From CAKZNE01 sp963976435 (GTDB lineage: Bacteria > Bacteroidota > Bacteroidia > Flavobacteriales > Schleiferiaceae): 64,000 nt of DNA. Location of the stretch: NCBI GenBank assembly GCA_963976435.1, contig CAXBKQ010000018.1, positions 1 through 64,000 of the forward strand, in the 5' to 3' direction. The notes below the pieces were generated by a model. That model ran no database searches. It was not told where the DNA came from and saw only the letters and a program-made list of their open reading frames with translations. Numbering within the stretch: the stretch's first letter is position 1; the number at the start of each line of letters is the position of its first letter. Below, piece after piece: positions 26,258 through 35,707 of the stretch. The position numbers were made by a program, and so were the translations under genes.

Positions 26258-26803
26258 ATGAAATATATATTCCTATCTGCTCTATTCTTTTTTGTAAAAG
26301 CCGGTTCAAACCCCAGTCAAGAAGTACAGCCATCCAAATCAAAAATTAGCTTTTCCATTAGTAATATGATTGTAAATACTGTGGAAGGGAGTTTTACAGA
26401 TTTTAGTGGTGAGGTATTTTTTGATATCAATAAAATGGAGAATTCGAGGTTTCAAATTAAAATACCGGTGGCCAGTATTGATACAGATAATGAAGAAAGG
26501 GACAAACACCTGATGGCCGAAGATTATTTTTACAAGGATAAATTTCCCTATGCAGTTTTTACTTCAAGTTTTGTAAATAAAACGGCTGAAGGATTTGATA
26601 TTACTGGTAAACTAAGTGTTAGAGGAGAATCTAAAACTATTACTATTCCTTTTTCTTATACTAAAACTAGCGATGGATATTTACTTAAAGGAGAGTATGA
26701 AATAGACCGCTATGATTTTAAAATTGGGGATAAGGGCTCATTCTTAATGGGTAGGGATGTAGACTTAGAAATCCAATGTTATATAGTGGAAAAACAGAAT
26801 TAG
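26258..26803 (+). CDS. YceI family periplasmic protein
   Basis: A 181-residue exported protein of the lipocalin-like YceI family, which binds isoprenoid-type lipids in characterised members. Visible features are 'S.I.FSISNMIVNTVEGSF', 'DTDNEERDKHLMAEDYF' and 'KLSVRGESKTITIPF'. The signal peptide sets the start at 26258 rather than 26240. Its stop overlaps that of the convergent outer-membrane protein gene. Confidence 0.87.
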   Translation: MKYIFLSALFFFVKAGSNPSQEVQPSKSKISFSISNMIVNTVEGSFTDFSGEVFFDINKMENSRFQIKIPVASIDTDNEERDKHLMAEDYFYKDKFPYAVFTSSFVNKTAEGFDITGKLSVRGESKTITIPFSYTKTSDGYLLKGEYEIDRYDFKIGDKGSFLMGRDVDLEIQCYIVEKQN

Positions 26804-27597
26804 AATTGCTTTGTAAATCCTAATCCAGGAATAAATATCGGGCTTTGTCCACTGGAAATATCATTCACATTGATATGAGAATATAAAAAGCTAGTTTTAA
26901 GGAAGAATCCATATCCACTTGGAATTTGGTATCCAAAACGAAGATCAGCTAAAAGGCCATAACCAATGGTTGTTATTCCAGATTCTCTTTGGCTAAGACT
27001 TATTGCCCTTTGTATATTATAATCTCTTCCTTCAATTTGAGCCTGGTGGCTAAGGCTTTCTACAAAATTTAAATCCACGCCAGCGCTAAGGTTATAGTAG
27101 AAATTATTTTTTAGGAGAAAAGACTTTCCAATACTCAAGACAATATGAGACCTTTTCTCTCTACCTTTTATTTCTCCAATGGATTGAAATGGTTCGGGAT
27201 TTCCATTTTGATTTGCTCTTTCTACACGAATGGTGAATAAACCACTTATGTATAAAGTTACATTGTAAAAGCTAAGGTCCAGAAAAAAATTCTTGGCCAG
27301 TTTATATTCTAAATGAAGCTCAAAAGAGCCCGTATTCCGATAAATTAAATCTGAAGGACCACTTTCTAAAAAGAAGGGGTAGCCATCAAAATCGTCTAAT
27401 ATTTGATTGTATTGTTGTGTGTTTTTATTGAATAATAAGGCCAATCGTGAATTATCCTTTCCTGTATAATAATCTATAGGCTGTTCGCCAGAAATATAAT
27501 AGCCCGCTCCTATGGAAATAGACCAATTAGAGCTACTATCCTGCTGGCTAAATGCCGTAAAAGGCAGTAGAATTAAGGAAAACACAATTAACTTCAT
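26800..27597 (-). CDS. Outer-membrane beta-barrel protein
   Basis: A 265-residue protein with a signal peptide (to about residue 17) and amphipathic beta-strand repeats throughout, ending in 'GLGFTKQF' with a terminal Phe as is usual for outer-membrane barrels. No family can be named. It overlaps the YceI stop by 4 bases on the opposite strand. Confidence 0.6.
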   Translation of the reverse strand: MKLIVFSLILLPFTAFSQQDSSSNWSISIGAGYYISGEQPIDYYTGKDNSRLALLFNKNTQQYNQILDDFDGYPFFLESGPSDLIYRNTGSFELHLEYKLAKNFFLDLSFYNVTLYISGLFTIRVERANQNGNPEPFQSIGEIKGREKRSHIVLSIGKSFLLKNNFYYNLSAGVDLNFVESLSHQAQIEGRDYNIQRAISLSQRESGITTIGYGLLADLRFGYQIPSGYGFFLKTSFLYSHINVNDISSGQSPIFIPGLGFTKQF

Positions 27598-27633
27598 GGT
27601 TTAAAAATAGAGCTAATTAAAATTGTAAGCATT

Positions 27634-27665
27634 AAAAAAGCCCAATCAAATGAAAGGGCTTTTAA
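27634..27665 (-). terminator. Terminator after the aldehyde dehydrogenase gene
   Basis: AAAAGCCC (27636-27643) pairs with GGGCTTTT (27656-27663) and is followed by T-rich sequence on the minus strand. Confidence 0.65.
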
Positions 27666-27685
27666 AAATTTCAATTTAAAAAAAA

Positions 27686-29227
27686 TTATAAGTCAAACTG
27701 TATTCCTTGTGCTAAAGGCAATTCGGTGGAATAATTAATGGTGTTTGTTTGTCTTCTCATATATCCTTTCCAGGCATCAGAACCAGATTCACGGCCACCA
27801 CCAGTTTCTTTTTCACCACCAAAAGCACCGCCAATTTCTGCTCCGGAGGTACCAATATTCACATTGGCAATTCCACAATCACTTCCTTGGGCAGAAAGGA
27901 ACTTTTCTGCTTCGCGAAGGTTGGTCGTCATAATTGCTGATGATAATCCTTGAGGTACAGCATTTTGCATTTCTATAGCCTCATCTAAATCTGAATATTT
28001 TATTAAATATAGAATTGGAGCAAATGTTTCGGTGCAAACAATTTCATATTCATTTTTAACCTCTGCAATACATGGTTTTACATAGCACTGGCTATTTTCA
28101 AAACCTTCTACCTCTACTCTACCACCTTCAACTAACATGCTTCCTCCTTCTTCAGCAATTTTTTCAATTGCTCTTTCATACATTTCCACTGCTGCTTCAT
28201 CAATTAAAGGACCTACATGGTTGTTGGTGTCTAAAGGGTTTCCAATTTTTAATTGACCATATGCTTTTTGCAACCTATTTTTTACATCATCATAAATACT
28301 TTCGTGAATGATAAGTCTTCTGGTTGAGGTACATCTCTGACCAGCGGTTCCTACAGCACCAAAAACAGCACCCACAAGAGTGGATTCTAAATCTGCATTT
28401 TCAGTAAGGATAATTGCGTTATTACCACCAAGTTCAAGAATAGTTTTTCCAAATCTTTTAGCTACAGCTTGGCCTACAGCTCTTCCCATTCTTGTAGATC
28501 CAGTTGCAGAAATGAGAGGTATTCTTTCATCATTAGTCATCCACTCCCCTTCTGCAACTTTACCATTAATAAGGCCACAAATACCCTCAGGAAGATCATT
28601 ATCTTTTAATACTTGAGCAAAAATATTTTGACAAGCAATACCACAGATTGGCGCTTTTTCAGAAGGCTTCCAAATACAAACATCGCCAGCAATCCAGGCT
28701 AATGCTGTGTTCCAACACCAAACAGCAACAGGAAAGTTAAAGGCTGAAATGATTCCTACAATTCCTAAAGGATGCCATTGCTCATACATTCTATGTAAGG
28801 GTCTTTCGGAATGCATGGTTAGGCCATGAAGCTGACGGCTAAGGCCTACTGCAAAATCGCAGATGTCTATCATTTCCTGAACTTCACCCCATCCCTCTTG
28901 CAGAGACTTTCCCATTTCATAGGAAACCAATTTTCCGAGGTCTTCTTTATTCTCGCGAAGCTTTTCGCCAAACTGCCTTACAATCTCACCCCTATGTGGA
29001 GCAGGCATCATTCTAAAATCTTTAAAAGCTGCCTGGGCGGCTTTTACTACCTCTTCATATTCTTCTTTGGTGGTGGTACTAACTTTACCAATTAGTTGTC
29101 CATCAACAGGAGAGTAGGAGGAAATTAATTCTCCTTTTCCAAAGTGATTCTGACCGGTAGAGCTTCCAGGGTTTACATCTTTTACACCTAGTTTACTCAA
29201 GACAGATTGTATATCTATAGCACTCAT
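27686..29227 (-). CDS. Aldehyde dehydrogenase, ALDH7 (antiquitin / aminoadipate semialdehyde) type
   Basis: A 513-residue NAD-dependent aldehyde dehydrogenase. The catalytic Cys299 lies in GQRCTS, the general base Glu in ELGGNNA near residue 265, and 'WNTALAWIAGD' and 'STRMGRAVG' complete the ALDH fold. The Cys region 'GTAGQRCTSTRRL' and the length match the ALDH7 branch, which oxidises alpha-aminoadipate semialdehyde (piperideine-6-carboxylate) in lysine catabolism. No lysine pathway genes are adjacent, so the substrate is inferred from similarity alone. It is not the PaaZ fusion of the phenylacetate pathway. Confidence 0.9.
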   Translation of the reverse strand: MSAIDIQSVLSKLGVKDVNPGSSTGQNHFGKGELISSYSPVDGQLIGKVSTTTKEEYEEVVKAAQAAFKDFRMMPAPHRGEIVRQFGEKLRENKEDLGKLVSYEMGKSLQEGWGEVQEMIDICDFAVGLSRQLHGLTMHSERPLHRMYEQWHPLGIVGIISAFNFPVAVWCWNTALAWIAGDVCIWKPSEKAPICGIACQNIFAQVLKDNDLPEGICGLINGKVAEGEWMTNDERIPLISATGSTRMGRAVGQAVAKRFGKTILELGGNNAIILTENADLESTLVGAVFGAVGTAGQRCTSTRRLIIHESIYDDVKNRLQKAYGQLKIGNPLDTNNHVGPLIDEAAVEMYERAIEKIAEEGGSMLVEGGRVEVEGFENSQCYVKPCIAEVKNEYEIVCTETFAPILYLIKYSDLDEAIEMQNAVPQGLSSAIMTTNLREAEKFLSAQGSDCGIANVNIGTSGAEIGGAFGGEKETGGGRESGSDAWKGYMRRQTNTINYSTELPLAQGIQFDL

Positions 29228-29324
29228 GATTCAATTTATTTTTGGCGAAAATAGGATTTTTGGAATCAAAAAAGAGTCTTTGGTAATGGATAAATACTAT
29301 ATCTAAAAAAGGGAAGGACACAAA

Positions 29325-29352
29325 AAAGCCCTAGAACCTTCTAGGGCTAAAA
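29325..29352 (-). terminator. Terminator after the DUF4139 gene
   Basis: AGCCCTAG (29327-29334), loop AACCTT, CTAGGGCT (29341-29348), followed by a T-run on the minus strand. It separates the DUF4139 gene from the aldehyde dehydrogenase gene. Confidence 0.75.
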
Positions 29353-29368
29353 TTATCGATGCTGATAT

Positions 29369-31324
29369 TTAATAAAGATTAATAATCTTATTTTTGGGGT
29401 AAAGCACTTTATACTTTAAATCCAATTCTTTTTCCTCGCTGGGTTCAAGTTCTATTTTCCATTCCAGCAATTTGGTTTCGGAATTTACTTTGGCATCAGA
29501 ATCTTCCATTTCCTTTACCTTAATATCATCATTTGCAGAAATGGGATATTGATCTTTTATGGAAAGACGGATTTTATGTTGTTTGTTATTACGAATAGAT
29601 ATGCGATAGTGGAAGCTTTCTTCTTTATTTCCACTTATGAGTTTTACATCTTCTTTAGAAATTATTTCTTCCCTTTTGATGATGATATTTTCATCTTTGC
29701 CAAGGCTTATTTGTAGAGTGTCGCCAGCTGTTTCCACATTTAAAAAGGTTTCTCCCATATAGGTTCCTTCATAGTAGATTCCAGCACTACCATTTCTTAA
29801 ATTCAATTTTTCCCAATCGCTAATGGAAGCCGTTAAATAGGCGTGTTCCTCCATTTTTGGAACCGCATTGTACAGATAATCTGCTTTTAAACTAAAAGAT
29901 TGTAAGTCTACCACATAGTCGCTACCATCAGAAGGTATGTCGTAGGCTTCGCTAACCGTAAAATTAAAGGTGGTTGGATTTCGGGTCATTTGAGCACTTT
30001 GAAAATTGTGATTCTTTCTATCCATGCTTATTACACCGGAAGATACCTTTGAAAGATCAAAACTTTCCCTTCTCGTTGGGGCTGACTGTGAGTTGTAATA
30101 GCGGTTTTCATCCTCCGATTCCATTTGTATACCATCCACTATTACAATTTCATTAAGTTCTTGGCTGCTCTCAAATAATTTTATTCTATAATTTCGGACT
30201 TGTGCGTTGAGGTATATGACTTGTTTTTCATAACCTATATTGGATATTTCCAGAATATTACAAGGACGATTTAAGTCTAAACTAAACTTGCCATCAAAAT
30301 TGGATGTGCTGCCCATAACGATTTCACCAAGGTTGTTTTTAGCAATAATATTGGCTATGGGAACGGACTCTTGAGTTGCAGCATCAGTTACTATACCCGT
30401 AATTTTCCCAGTAATTCCAGGTGAAGAAATGTTTACACTATTTCCTCGGGAGGAATAACGTTGATTTGTAAAATTTAAAAACCAAGGTCTTAGTATTTGT
30501 ATTTGACCATCTTTGGAAGGGTCTCCGGTACTGAGACTAATTTTTACATTGTCCCAATCTTCCCCTGTATTTTGAACAACTTTGGCTTTATAGACCAATT
30601 CCAAAGGGCTGTCCGTGTTTTTTACTTTTAGATCATAGTAGGGTTTCCAAGAAGCTTGTTTTACCGTATAGGTGAGGTTTAAGTCAGATTTCATTTCTGC
30701 ATCGCAATTTAAAACCACCACCACTTCACCGGTTTTAATGGCAGATTGATTTCTATATTTTTCTAGTTGAATAATTATCTTCTGTCTTTCAAAATTGAGG
30801 GCTTCAGTTTCCTTGTCTATGGATTGCAATTTTTGATTTAGTTCCAATTGACGATTCCTGATTAGGTTTACCCCCTTTTCCAATTCTAAAACGCTTACCC
30901 CATTTTGGCTTCCGCCGAAGGAAGTGTTTTTAGCTAATATTTGTTTTTCTTGATGATATACCGCGTAGCTAGATTCCAGTGTTTTGGCTTTATAGCCAAG
31001 TTGTTTTAATTTACTTTCAAGGACCTTTATTTTACTGGAGTCTTTAGCGCTTTCATCTTTATAAGCAATTTGATGGTTTATAGAGAAAACGGTAACCGGT
31101 GCATTGGTATTAAATTGAATTGATTTTTGATCTAAGCTAAGCGGTAAACCAGTAAAATGGATAATATTTCTTCCCGACACAAGCTTGGCGGAACTAGTTC
31201 TTTTTATTTGTGCACCATTGAGAAAAACGGTAACATTTTCAATTTTAGAATTGAGCTCAATTGTTTTTTGTGCATGAGAAATACTACTTAATAGAACAAG
31301 CAGTGATAGTAGGAATGGTTTCAT
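29369..31324 (-). CDS. DUF4139 domain protein with inserted carboxypeptidase-regulatory-like domain
   Basis: A 651-residue exported protein (signal peptide to about residue 18). The N-terminal part matches the DUF4140/DUF4139 'mucoidy inhibitor MuiA' type ('I..VTVFLNGAQIKR'), with a coiled coil at about 80-200, then the DUF4139 start ('L.YTVKQASWKPYYDL'). Near residues 305-390 a carboxypeptidase-regulatory-like beta domain is inserted ('ITGIVTDAATQE', 'LGEIVMGSTSNFDGKFS'). The rest of DUF4139 follows to the end. Fusions of this kind are found in Bacteroidota. Function unknown, presumably at the cell envelope. Confidence 0.82.
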   Translation of the reverse strand: MKPFLLSLLVLLSSISHAQKTIELNSKIENVTVFLNGAQIKRTSSAKLVSGRNIIHFTGLPLSLDQKSIQFNTNAPVTVFSINHQIAYKDESAKDSSKIKVLESKLKQLGYKAKTLESSYAVYHQEKQILAKNTSFGGSQNGVSVLELEKGVNLIRNRQLELNQKLQSIDKETEALNFERQKIIIQLEKYRNQSAIKTGEVVVVLNCDAEMKSDLNLTYTVKQASWKPYYDLKVKNTDSPLELVYKAKVVQNTGEDWDNVKISLSTGDPSKDGQIQILRPWFLNFTNQRYSSRGNSVNISSPGITGKITGIVTDAATQESVPIANIIAKNNLGEIVMGSTSNFDGKFSLDLNRPCNILEISNIGYEKQVIYLNAQVRNYRIKLFESSQELNEIVIVDGIQMESEDENRYYNSQSAPTRRESFDLSKVSSGVISMDRKNHNFQSAQMTRNPTTFNFTVSEAYDIPSDGSDYVVDLQSFSLKADYLYNAVPKMEEHAYLTASISDWEKLNLRNGSAGIYYEGTYMGETFLNVETAGDTLQISLGKDENIIIKREEIISKEDVKLISGNKEESFHYRISIRNNKQHKIRLSIKDQYPISANDDIKVKEMEDSDAKVNSETKLLEWKIELEPSEEKELDLKYKVLYPKNKIINLY

Positions 31325-31501
31325 TTTTTTTCTTTTTTATTGGATGATTAATTCTAATAATAGTTGCTCCAAAAGGATTTTTATTTTGCTTTAATGTGAA
31401 ATTTCATCCAAGGTTAATTGATTTGGAGGAAATATAAAAGCAGCACAGATTTAGTTGGGCATGAAAGGGAGCAATCAAATAGGAGGCCAGAAAAAAGAAT
31501 A

Positions 31502-33415
31502 CTAAGCTTGTACTTTTTTAACAATTGGTTTATTGGCAATATTCCAAAGTATAAATAGAAGTAGAATAATTAGCAGCTGAGAGATGATACTTTGCCAAGT
31601 GGGATAAATGCCCAAAAGGTCTAACCTAAGGTTAAAGGGTGTGCTGCTAATTCCAATTTGTCCTGCCTCTTGGAGGGCGTGAACACCTTTTCCCACAAGA
31701 ACAACAGCTAATAATGCCATTATATAAGCGGAATATTTAAACAACTGAGAGACAGGTAGTTTTTTGGAATATTTCAATAGTAGCACCGATAAAACTCCCA
31801 ATAATACAAAGGCCAATACTATCCCAGAAACAAATGCTACACTATGGTCGCTTCCAGATTCTGAACTAAGAGCGGATAAAAATAAAACGGATTCAAATGC
31901 TTCTCTAAAAACGACAATGAAGGATAGAAAGGCGAGGCCAAATAAACTTTCTTTACTAGTAATTTTTTGAATTTTATTTTTCACAAAAGCCTGCCATTTA
32001 CTGGCTTCAGATTTACTGTGCATCCAGAATCCTACATAGATTAAAATAGCAACAGCAAATAGAGCAATAATACCTTCCATAATTTCCCTTTGAGCACCGG
32101 AGAAATTAAATAGGTGCCCAGCTCCCCACCACATAAAAAAGCCAGAAAGAATGGCTAAAACCCAGCCCAAATGAATGTATTTAGCAGCTTTAGGTAGTTT
32201 TAGGTTTCTGATTATTCCTAAAATCGTGATGATTACAAGAAAAGCTTCCAATCCTTCTCGTAAGATTATAGTGGAGGACAAGGTAAAAGTAAGCCAGGAA
32301 GAAAAGGTTTGATTGCTCAACATATCCTGGGCCTTATAAAGTATGGTTTTACTTTCTTCAGACAGTTTATTTACAGTTTCTATATCTCTTTCATCCTCAA
32401 TGGCAGCACGCATTTTGGTGAGCTGTGCTTCCAGTTCAGAAACAAAGTTCGCATCATTGGCTCTAATCTGCATTTCTATAGGTTCCACCCCATCCAAATA
32501 GGCACTTAATGCCAGAGCTCTAGCCTTTTCCTTATTTCCTTGTTGATAGGCCTTTTGAGAGGCAATAATGTTGGATAAGGCTAATTCAATAAAATCTACC
32601 TCAGCTAGTTTGGAGCTTTGTTTGGGTTTAAGACGTAAAGAAGTAATTAAGGCTTGAATATTTTCATTTTTAAAAAGTACATTTTCAAGCTCTGTATTAT
32701 TTGTTGTTGCCAATAATTCTAAATCCACTTTTGTATTTGCAGAATAAGCTTCCTTGGGAGCTGTGGTTTTAGATTGCCTTGATAGGCTAATAGTGTAAAA
32801 GGCGAGATCCCAAATTTGAGACTCTGTAAGCTCATTAAAGGCCCTCATACCCGTATTCGCTACGCCTAATTTTATAGTATTATATGCTTGGAAAGGAGAA
32901 AGTCCATTTGCCTTATCCGGTTCGTGGAAATTGGTGGGGCTGGGGTTTAATCCTTTTGATAGCGCTCCGTCACCTTTTCCTTCAACTCCATGGCAAGTTT
33001 GACAGTTTTTTTGGTAAAGGATTTTGGCCTTTTGCAGTGATGGCCACTCCTTGGGTGAAACGGAAAGTTTATGGAATTCAATTAAACCCTTCTTTATTTT
33101 TTGGGCGAGCGATGATACCTGGGATCCTGATGCTTTAGAGTCTATTAGCTTTTGTAAGGATAGAATTTCCTTTTGTAGCAAAGCGGGTTCCTTTTTGGCA
33201 AGTTTAGATACAGTGGAAGCAAACTCTTGCATCTCTCCAAATTCATCTTCATTTACGATGGTATTTGCTTTAACAGCCATGCTATAATCCACCGAGATAT
33301 AGTCTAGGAGGTGAACCATCATTCTGGCATCAGCACTTTCAGCTTTGCTCGTGTTTGCTGTTAATAAGGCAGAAAAAAGAAGTAAAAAGTATAGAAAAAC
33401 GTTGGAAATCTTCAA
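31502..33415 (-). CDS. Cytochrome c / FTR1 family iron permease fusion
   Basis: A 637-residue protein for ferrous iron uptake. After a signal peptide (residues 1-25) comes a helical region, then a class I cytochrome c domain with the haem motif CQTCH at 138-142 and a likely axial Met190, a second helical periplasmic region (about 240-365), and seven membrane segments of the FTR1 type. The two permease motifs are REGLE (386-390) and REAFE (504-508). By analogy with Fet3-Ftr1 and EfeUOB, the haem domain may couple iron oxidation or reduction to import. No efeO or efeB gene is adjacent. It stands alone, with an AT-rich 177-base spacer before the next gene. Confidence 0.9.
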   Translation of the reverse strand: MKISNVFLYFLLLFSALLTANTSKAESADARMMVHLLDYISVDYSMAVKANTIVNEDEFGEMQEFASTVSKLAKKEPALLQKEILSLQKLIDSKASGSQVSSLAQKIKKGLIEFHKLSVSPKEWPSLQKAKILYQKNCQTCHGVEGKGDGALSKGLNPSPTNFHEPDKANGLSPFQAYNTIKLGVANTGMRAFNELTESQIWDLAFYTISLSRQSKTTAPKEAYSANTKVDLELLATTNNTELENVLFKNENIQALITSLRLKPKQSSKLAEVDFIELALSNIIASQKAYQQGNKEKARALALSAYLDGVEPIEMQIRANDANFVSELEAQLTKMRAAIEDERDIETVNKLSEESKTILYKAQDMLSNQTFSSWLTFTLSSTIILREGLEAFLVIITILGIIRNLKLPKAAKYIHLGWVLAILSGFFMWWGAGHLFNFSGAQREIMEGIIALFAVAILIYVGFWMHSKSEASKWQAFVKNKIQKITSKESLFGLAFLSFIVVFREAFESVLFLSALSSESGSDHSVAFVSGIVLAFVLLGVLSVLLLKYSKKLPVSQLFKYSAYIMALLAVVLVGKGVHALQEAGQIGISSTPFNLRLDLLGIYPTWQSIISQLLIILLLFILWNIANKPIVKKVQA

Positions 33416-33555
33416 GACAACTTATTTAGACCAATTAAAAATAATGGCAAATATAATAGATAAAGTTTTAGAAATTAAGGCTTTTTATAGGGAAATATTT
33501 GGCTTAGATAAATCAAAATCGAAGGGAATGCTAAGAGTGGTTTTGGGGCAAAAAA

Positions 33556-33585
33556 AAACCCAATCTATTAAGATTGAGTTTTTTC
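33556..33585 (-). terminator. Terminator of the tRNA-Cys gene
   Basis: CAATCT (33561-33566), loop ATTA, AGATTG (33571-33576), with A-run and T-run on both sides. On the minus strand it lies just after the tRNA 3' end. Confidence 0.65.
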
Positions 33586-33588
33586 TGG

Positions 33589-33659
33589 AGGTTCCGAGCG
33601 GATTCGAACCGCTGTAGATGGTTTTGCAGACCACTGCCTAGCCGCTCGGCCACGGAACC
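33589..33659 (-). tRNA. tRNA-Cys (anticodon GCA)
   Basis: The reverse strand folds into a complete cloverleaf of 71 nt. The acceptor stem is GGTTCCG with CGGAACC and discriminator T (U73, the cysteine identity base). The anticodon loop CTGCAAA gives GCA. The T loop TTCGAAT is standard. No CCA is encoded. Confidence 0.95.
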
Positions 33660-33699
33660 ATTTGGGCGGCAAAGATAAGCATTATCTTCTCCCTTGCAA

Positions 33700-34056
33700 T
33701 TATCTTTTTCTTTTCATTACAATTGTTACCTTTTCTACATTGCCATTTATTGGAGGAATAGTTTTAGAAAGCTCCACTTCAGCCTTTTTTATAGCTGCTT
33801 GTTCATTCATTAGCCTATTCAGAATTCGCTCCGTTACATTTTCAATTAATTCTGCCCGTATAGCCATTTCTTCTGCCACTATTTGATTGATTAGTACATA
33901 ATCCACCGTATCTCCAAGCTTATCACTTTGTGAGGCCTTATCTAGATCTGTCCAAACACAAACGTTAACTAAATATTCAGCCCCGATTTTTGCTTCCTCC
34001 GCCAGGCAGCCGTGGTATCCATAGAGCTTTATTCCTTCAACTTTAATTTTATCCAT
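33700..34056 (-). CDS. folB: Dihydroneopterin aldolase
   Basis: FolB converts 7,8-dihydroneopterin to 6-hydroxymethyl-dihydropterin in folate synthesis. The 118-residue protein shows the family start 'IKVEGIKLYGYHGCLAEE' and the catalytic-region 'DTVDYVLINQIV', followed by a C-terminal 'VEVELSKTIPP'-like strand (VELSKTIPP). The ATG at 34056 shares its A with the TGA stop of gltX (TGATG), so translation is probably coupled; the TTG one codon before is unlikely to be the start. Confidence 0.92.
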   Translation of the reverse strand: MDKIKVEGIKLYGYHGCLAEEAKIGAEYLVNVCVWTDLDKASQSDKLGDTVDYVLINQIVAEEMAIRAELIENVTERILNRLMNEQAAIKKAEVELSKTIPPINGNVEKVTIVMKRKR

Positions 34057-35591
34057 CAAAGGCTTAGTTTATCTAAGGCTATTTGCATTCTTTCCAATGT
34101 TTCTTCCTTACCAAGAATAGAACAAATTTCAAACATAGACGGCCCCATACCTTTTCCAGTAACGGCAAGTCGGAATCCAGGACCAACTTTTCCAAAACCC
34201 AATTCATTGGTTTCTAAATAAGACTTAAAAATAGACTCTAAGTTTTCCATGCTAAAATCATCAGTCTTTTGAAAAAGGCTTAATAATTTTTCTACATGAA
34301 GCCTAGCATCGGCATTCCATTTCTTTTGGAGAGTTTTAGCATCGTATTCTTGAGGCTTTTGGAAAAAATAATCTCCCTCTAAAAGCATATCTTTTATAAA
34401 GTAGGCCCTTTCTTTCATAAGACCAGCCACCTTAGAAAGGTAATCAGAATCATAGTTTGCAAAGCCAGCTTCTTGAGCTGCTTTAGCCAGCAATTCACTT
34501 AATTCACCATCTGTTTTCGATCTTAAATATTGTTGGTTGAACCATCTAGTTTTATCGTGATCATACTTCGCACCGGCTTTATTTACTCTTTCCAAACTGA
34601 AGGATTGAATAAGTTCATCCAAGGAAAACAATTCTTGCTCGGTTCCTGGGTTCCAACCCAAAAATGCCAACATATTTACAAAAGCCTCGGGGAAAAATCC
34701 CTTTTGCTTGTATCCTGAAGAAGTTTCTCCATCTTCTGGGTTTGTCCATTCTAATGGAAAAACGGGGAAGCCAAGTCTATCTCCATCCCTTTTACTCAAT
34801 TTGCCATTTCCATCTGGTTTTAACAAAAGCGGTAAATGAGCAAACTCCGGTCTGGATTCTTCCCAACCTAAATATTGATAAAGGAGAATATGCAATGGTG
34901 CAGAAGGAAGCCACTCTTCCCCCCTAATCACATGGCTAATATTCATTAAATGATCGTCAACAATATTGGCTAAATGATAGGTTGGCATTCCATCTGATTT
35001 AAACAAAACCTTATCATCCAAATTATTGGTGTTTACAGAAACCCAGCCTCTGATAATATCCTCAAATTTTACCTCTTCATTTCTAGGGAGCTTTACTCTA
35101 ATAACATAGGCTTCACCATCGGAAATACGTTTATTCACTTCCTCCTCCGAAAGAGTGAGGGAGTTTTTCATATGCCCACGAGTTACGTTGTTATACTGCC
35201 AATTTGGAGTTCCCGCTTTTTTGGCAAGATCCCTCATTTCACTTAACTCTTCTGAACTATCAAACGCGTAATAAGCATAGCCACTTTCCACGAGTTGGTC
35301 TGCATATTGGCGGTACATAGATTTTCTTTCGGATTGTTTATATGGGCCAAAATTTCCACCATAAGCCTGTCCCTCATCTGGTATTAGTCCACACCATTCT
35401 AAAGATTCTCTAATATAATCCTCAGCACCCGGAACAAATCGAGTTTGATCAGTGTCTTCAATTCTTAAAATAAAATCGCCACCTAATTTCTTGGCAAACA
35501 AATAGTTATACAGTGCAGTTCTTACACCACCCATGTGTAATGGGCCTGTAGGACTCGGCGCAAAACGTACTCTAACTTTTCTATCACTCAT
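34056..35591 (-). CDS. gltX: Glutamate--tRNA ligase
   Basis: This class I synthetase of 511 residues charges tRNA-Glu. The HIGH-type motif is 'PSPTGPLHMGG' near residues 12-22 and the KMSKS-type motif is 'KLSKRDG' near residue 265. Length is typical of the bacterial enzyme. ATG 35591 is preferred to a GTG three codons earlier because a -7 element lies only 14 bases before that GTG. It overlaps folB by one base. Confidence 0.96.
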   Translation of the reverse strand: MSDRKVRVRFAPSPTGPLHMGGVRTALYNYLFAKKLGGDFILRIEDTDQTRFVPGAEDYIRESLEWCGLIPDEGQAYGGNFGPYKQSERKSMYRQYADQLVESGYAYYAFDSSEELSEMRDLAKKAGTPNWQYNNVTRGHMKNSLTLSEEEVNKRISDGEAYVIRVKLPRNEEVKFEDIIRGWVSVNTNNLDDKVLFKSDGMPTYHLANIVDDHLMNISHVIRGEEWLPSAPLHILLYQYLGWEESRPEFAHLPLLLKPDGNGKLSKRDGDRLGFPVFPLEWTNPEDGETSSGYKQKGFFPEAFVNMLAFLGWNPGTEQELFSLDELIQSFSLERVNKAGAKYDHDKTRWFNQQYLRSKTDGELSELLAKAAQEAGFANYDSDYLSKVAGLMKERAYFIKDMLLEGDYFFQKPQEYDAKTLQKKWNADARLHVEKLLSLFQKTDDFSMENLESIFKSYLETNELGFGKVGPGFRLAVTGKGMGPSMFEICSILGKEETLERMQIALDKLSL

Positions 35592-35613
35592 TTCTATCAC
35601 ATATTTGAGGCGG

Positions 35614-35621
35614 CAAAGATA
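35614..35621 (-). promoter_or_regulatory. Putative -7 element of the gltX-folB operon
   Basis: TATCTTTG on the minus strand fits TAnnTTTG and is 22 bases from the gltX ATG. It is 20 bases away from the oppositely oriented element for the DUF4175 gene. Confidence 0.5.
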
Positions 35622-35640
35622 ATTATCTTGTTAGGCTTTG

Positions 35641-35648
35641 TACCTTTG
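35641..35648 (+). promoter_or_regulatory. Putative -7 element of the DUF4175-ybeY unit
   Basis: TACCTTTG fits TAnnTTTG and is about 60 bases before the ATG at 35708. The matching -33 box is not clear. Confidence 0.5.
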
Positions 35649-35707
35649 AGAGAAGCAATTGCAAATAATTTTTTGCCTTAGCCTTTGGCAAGAACTACGA
35701 AACGAAA

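Noticed and set aside
27738..29095. Plus-strand open frames opposite the aldehyde dehydrogenase gene
   Set aside because: They lie wholly inside a complete, well conserved ALDH gene on the other strand and their products have no recognisable feature.
27686..29227. Aldehyde dehydrogenase as PaaZ of the phenylacetate pathway
   Set aside because: It has ALDH7-type sequence and no fused hydratase domain, and lies over 20 kb from the paa genes.
33345..33617. Plus-strand open frame running into the tRNA-Cys gene
   Set aside because: It overlaps the permease gene on the other strand, the terminator and the tRNA; it has no protein-like composition.
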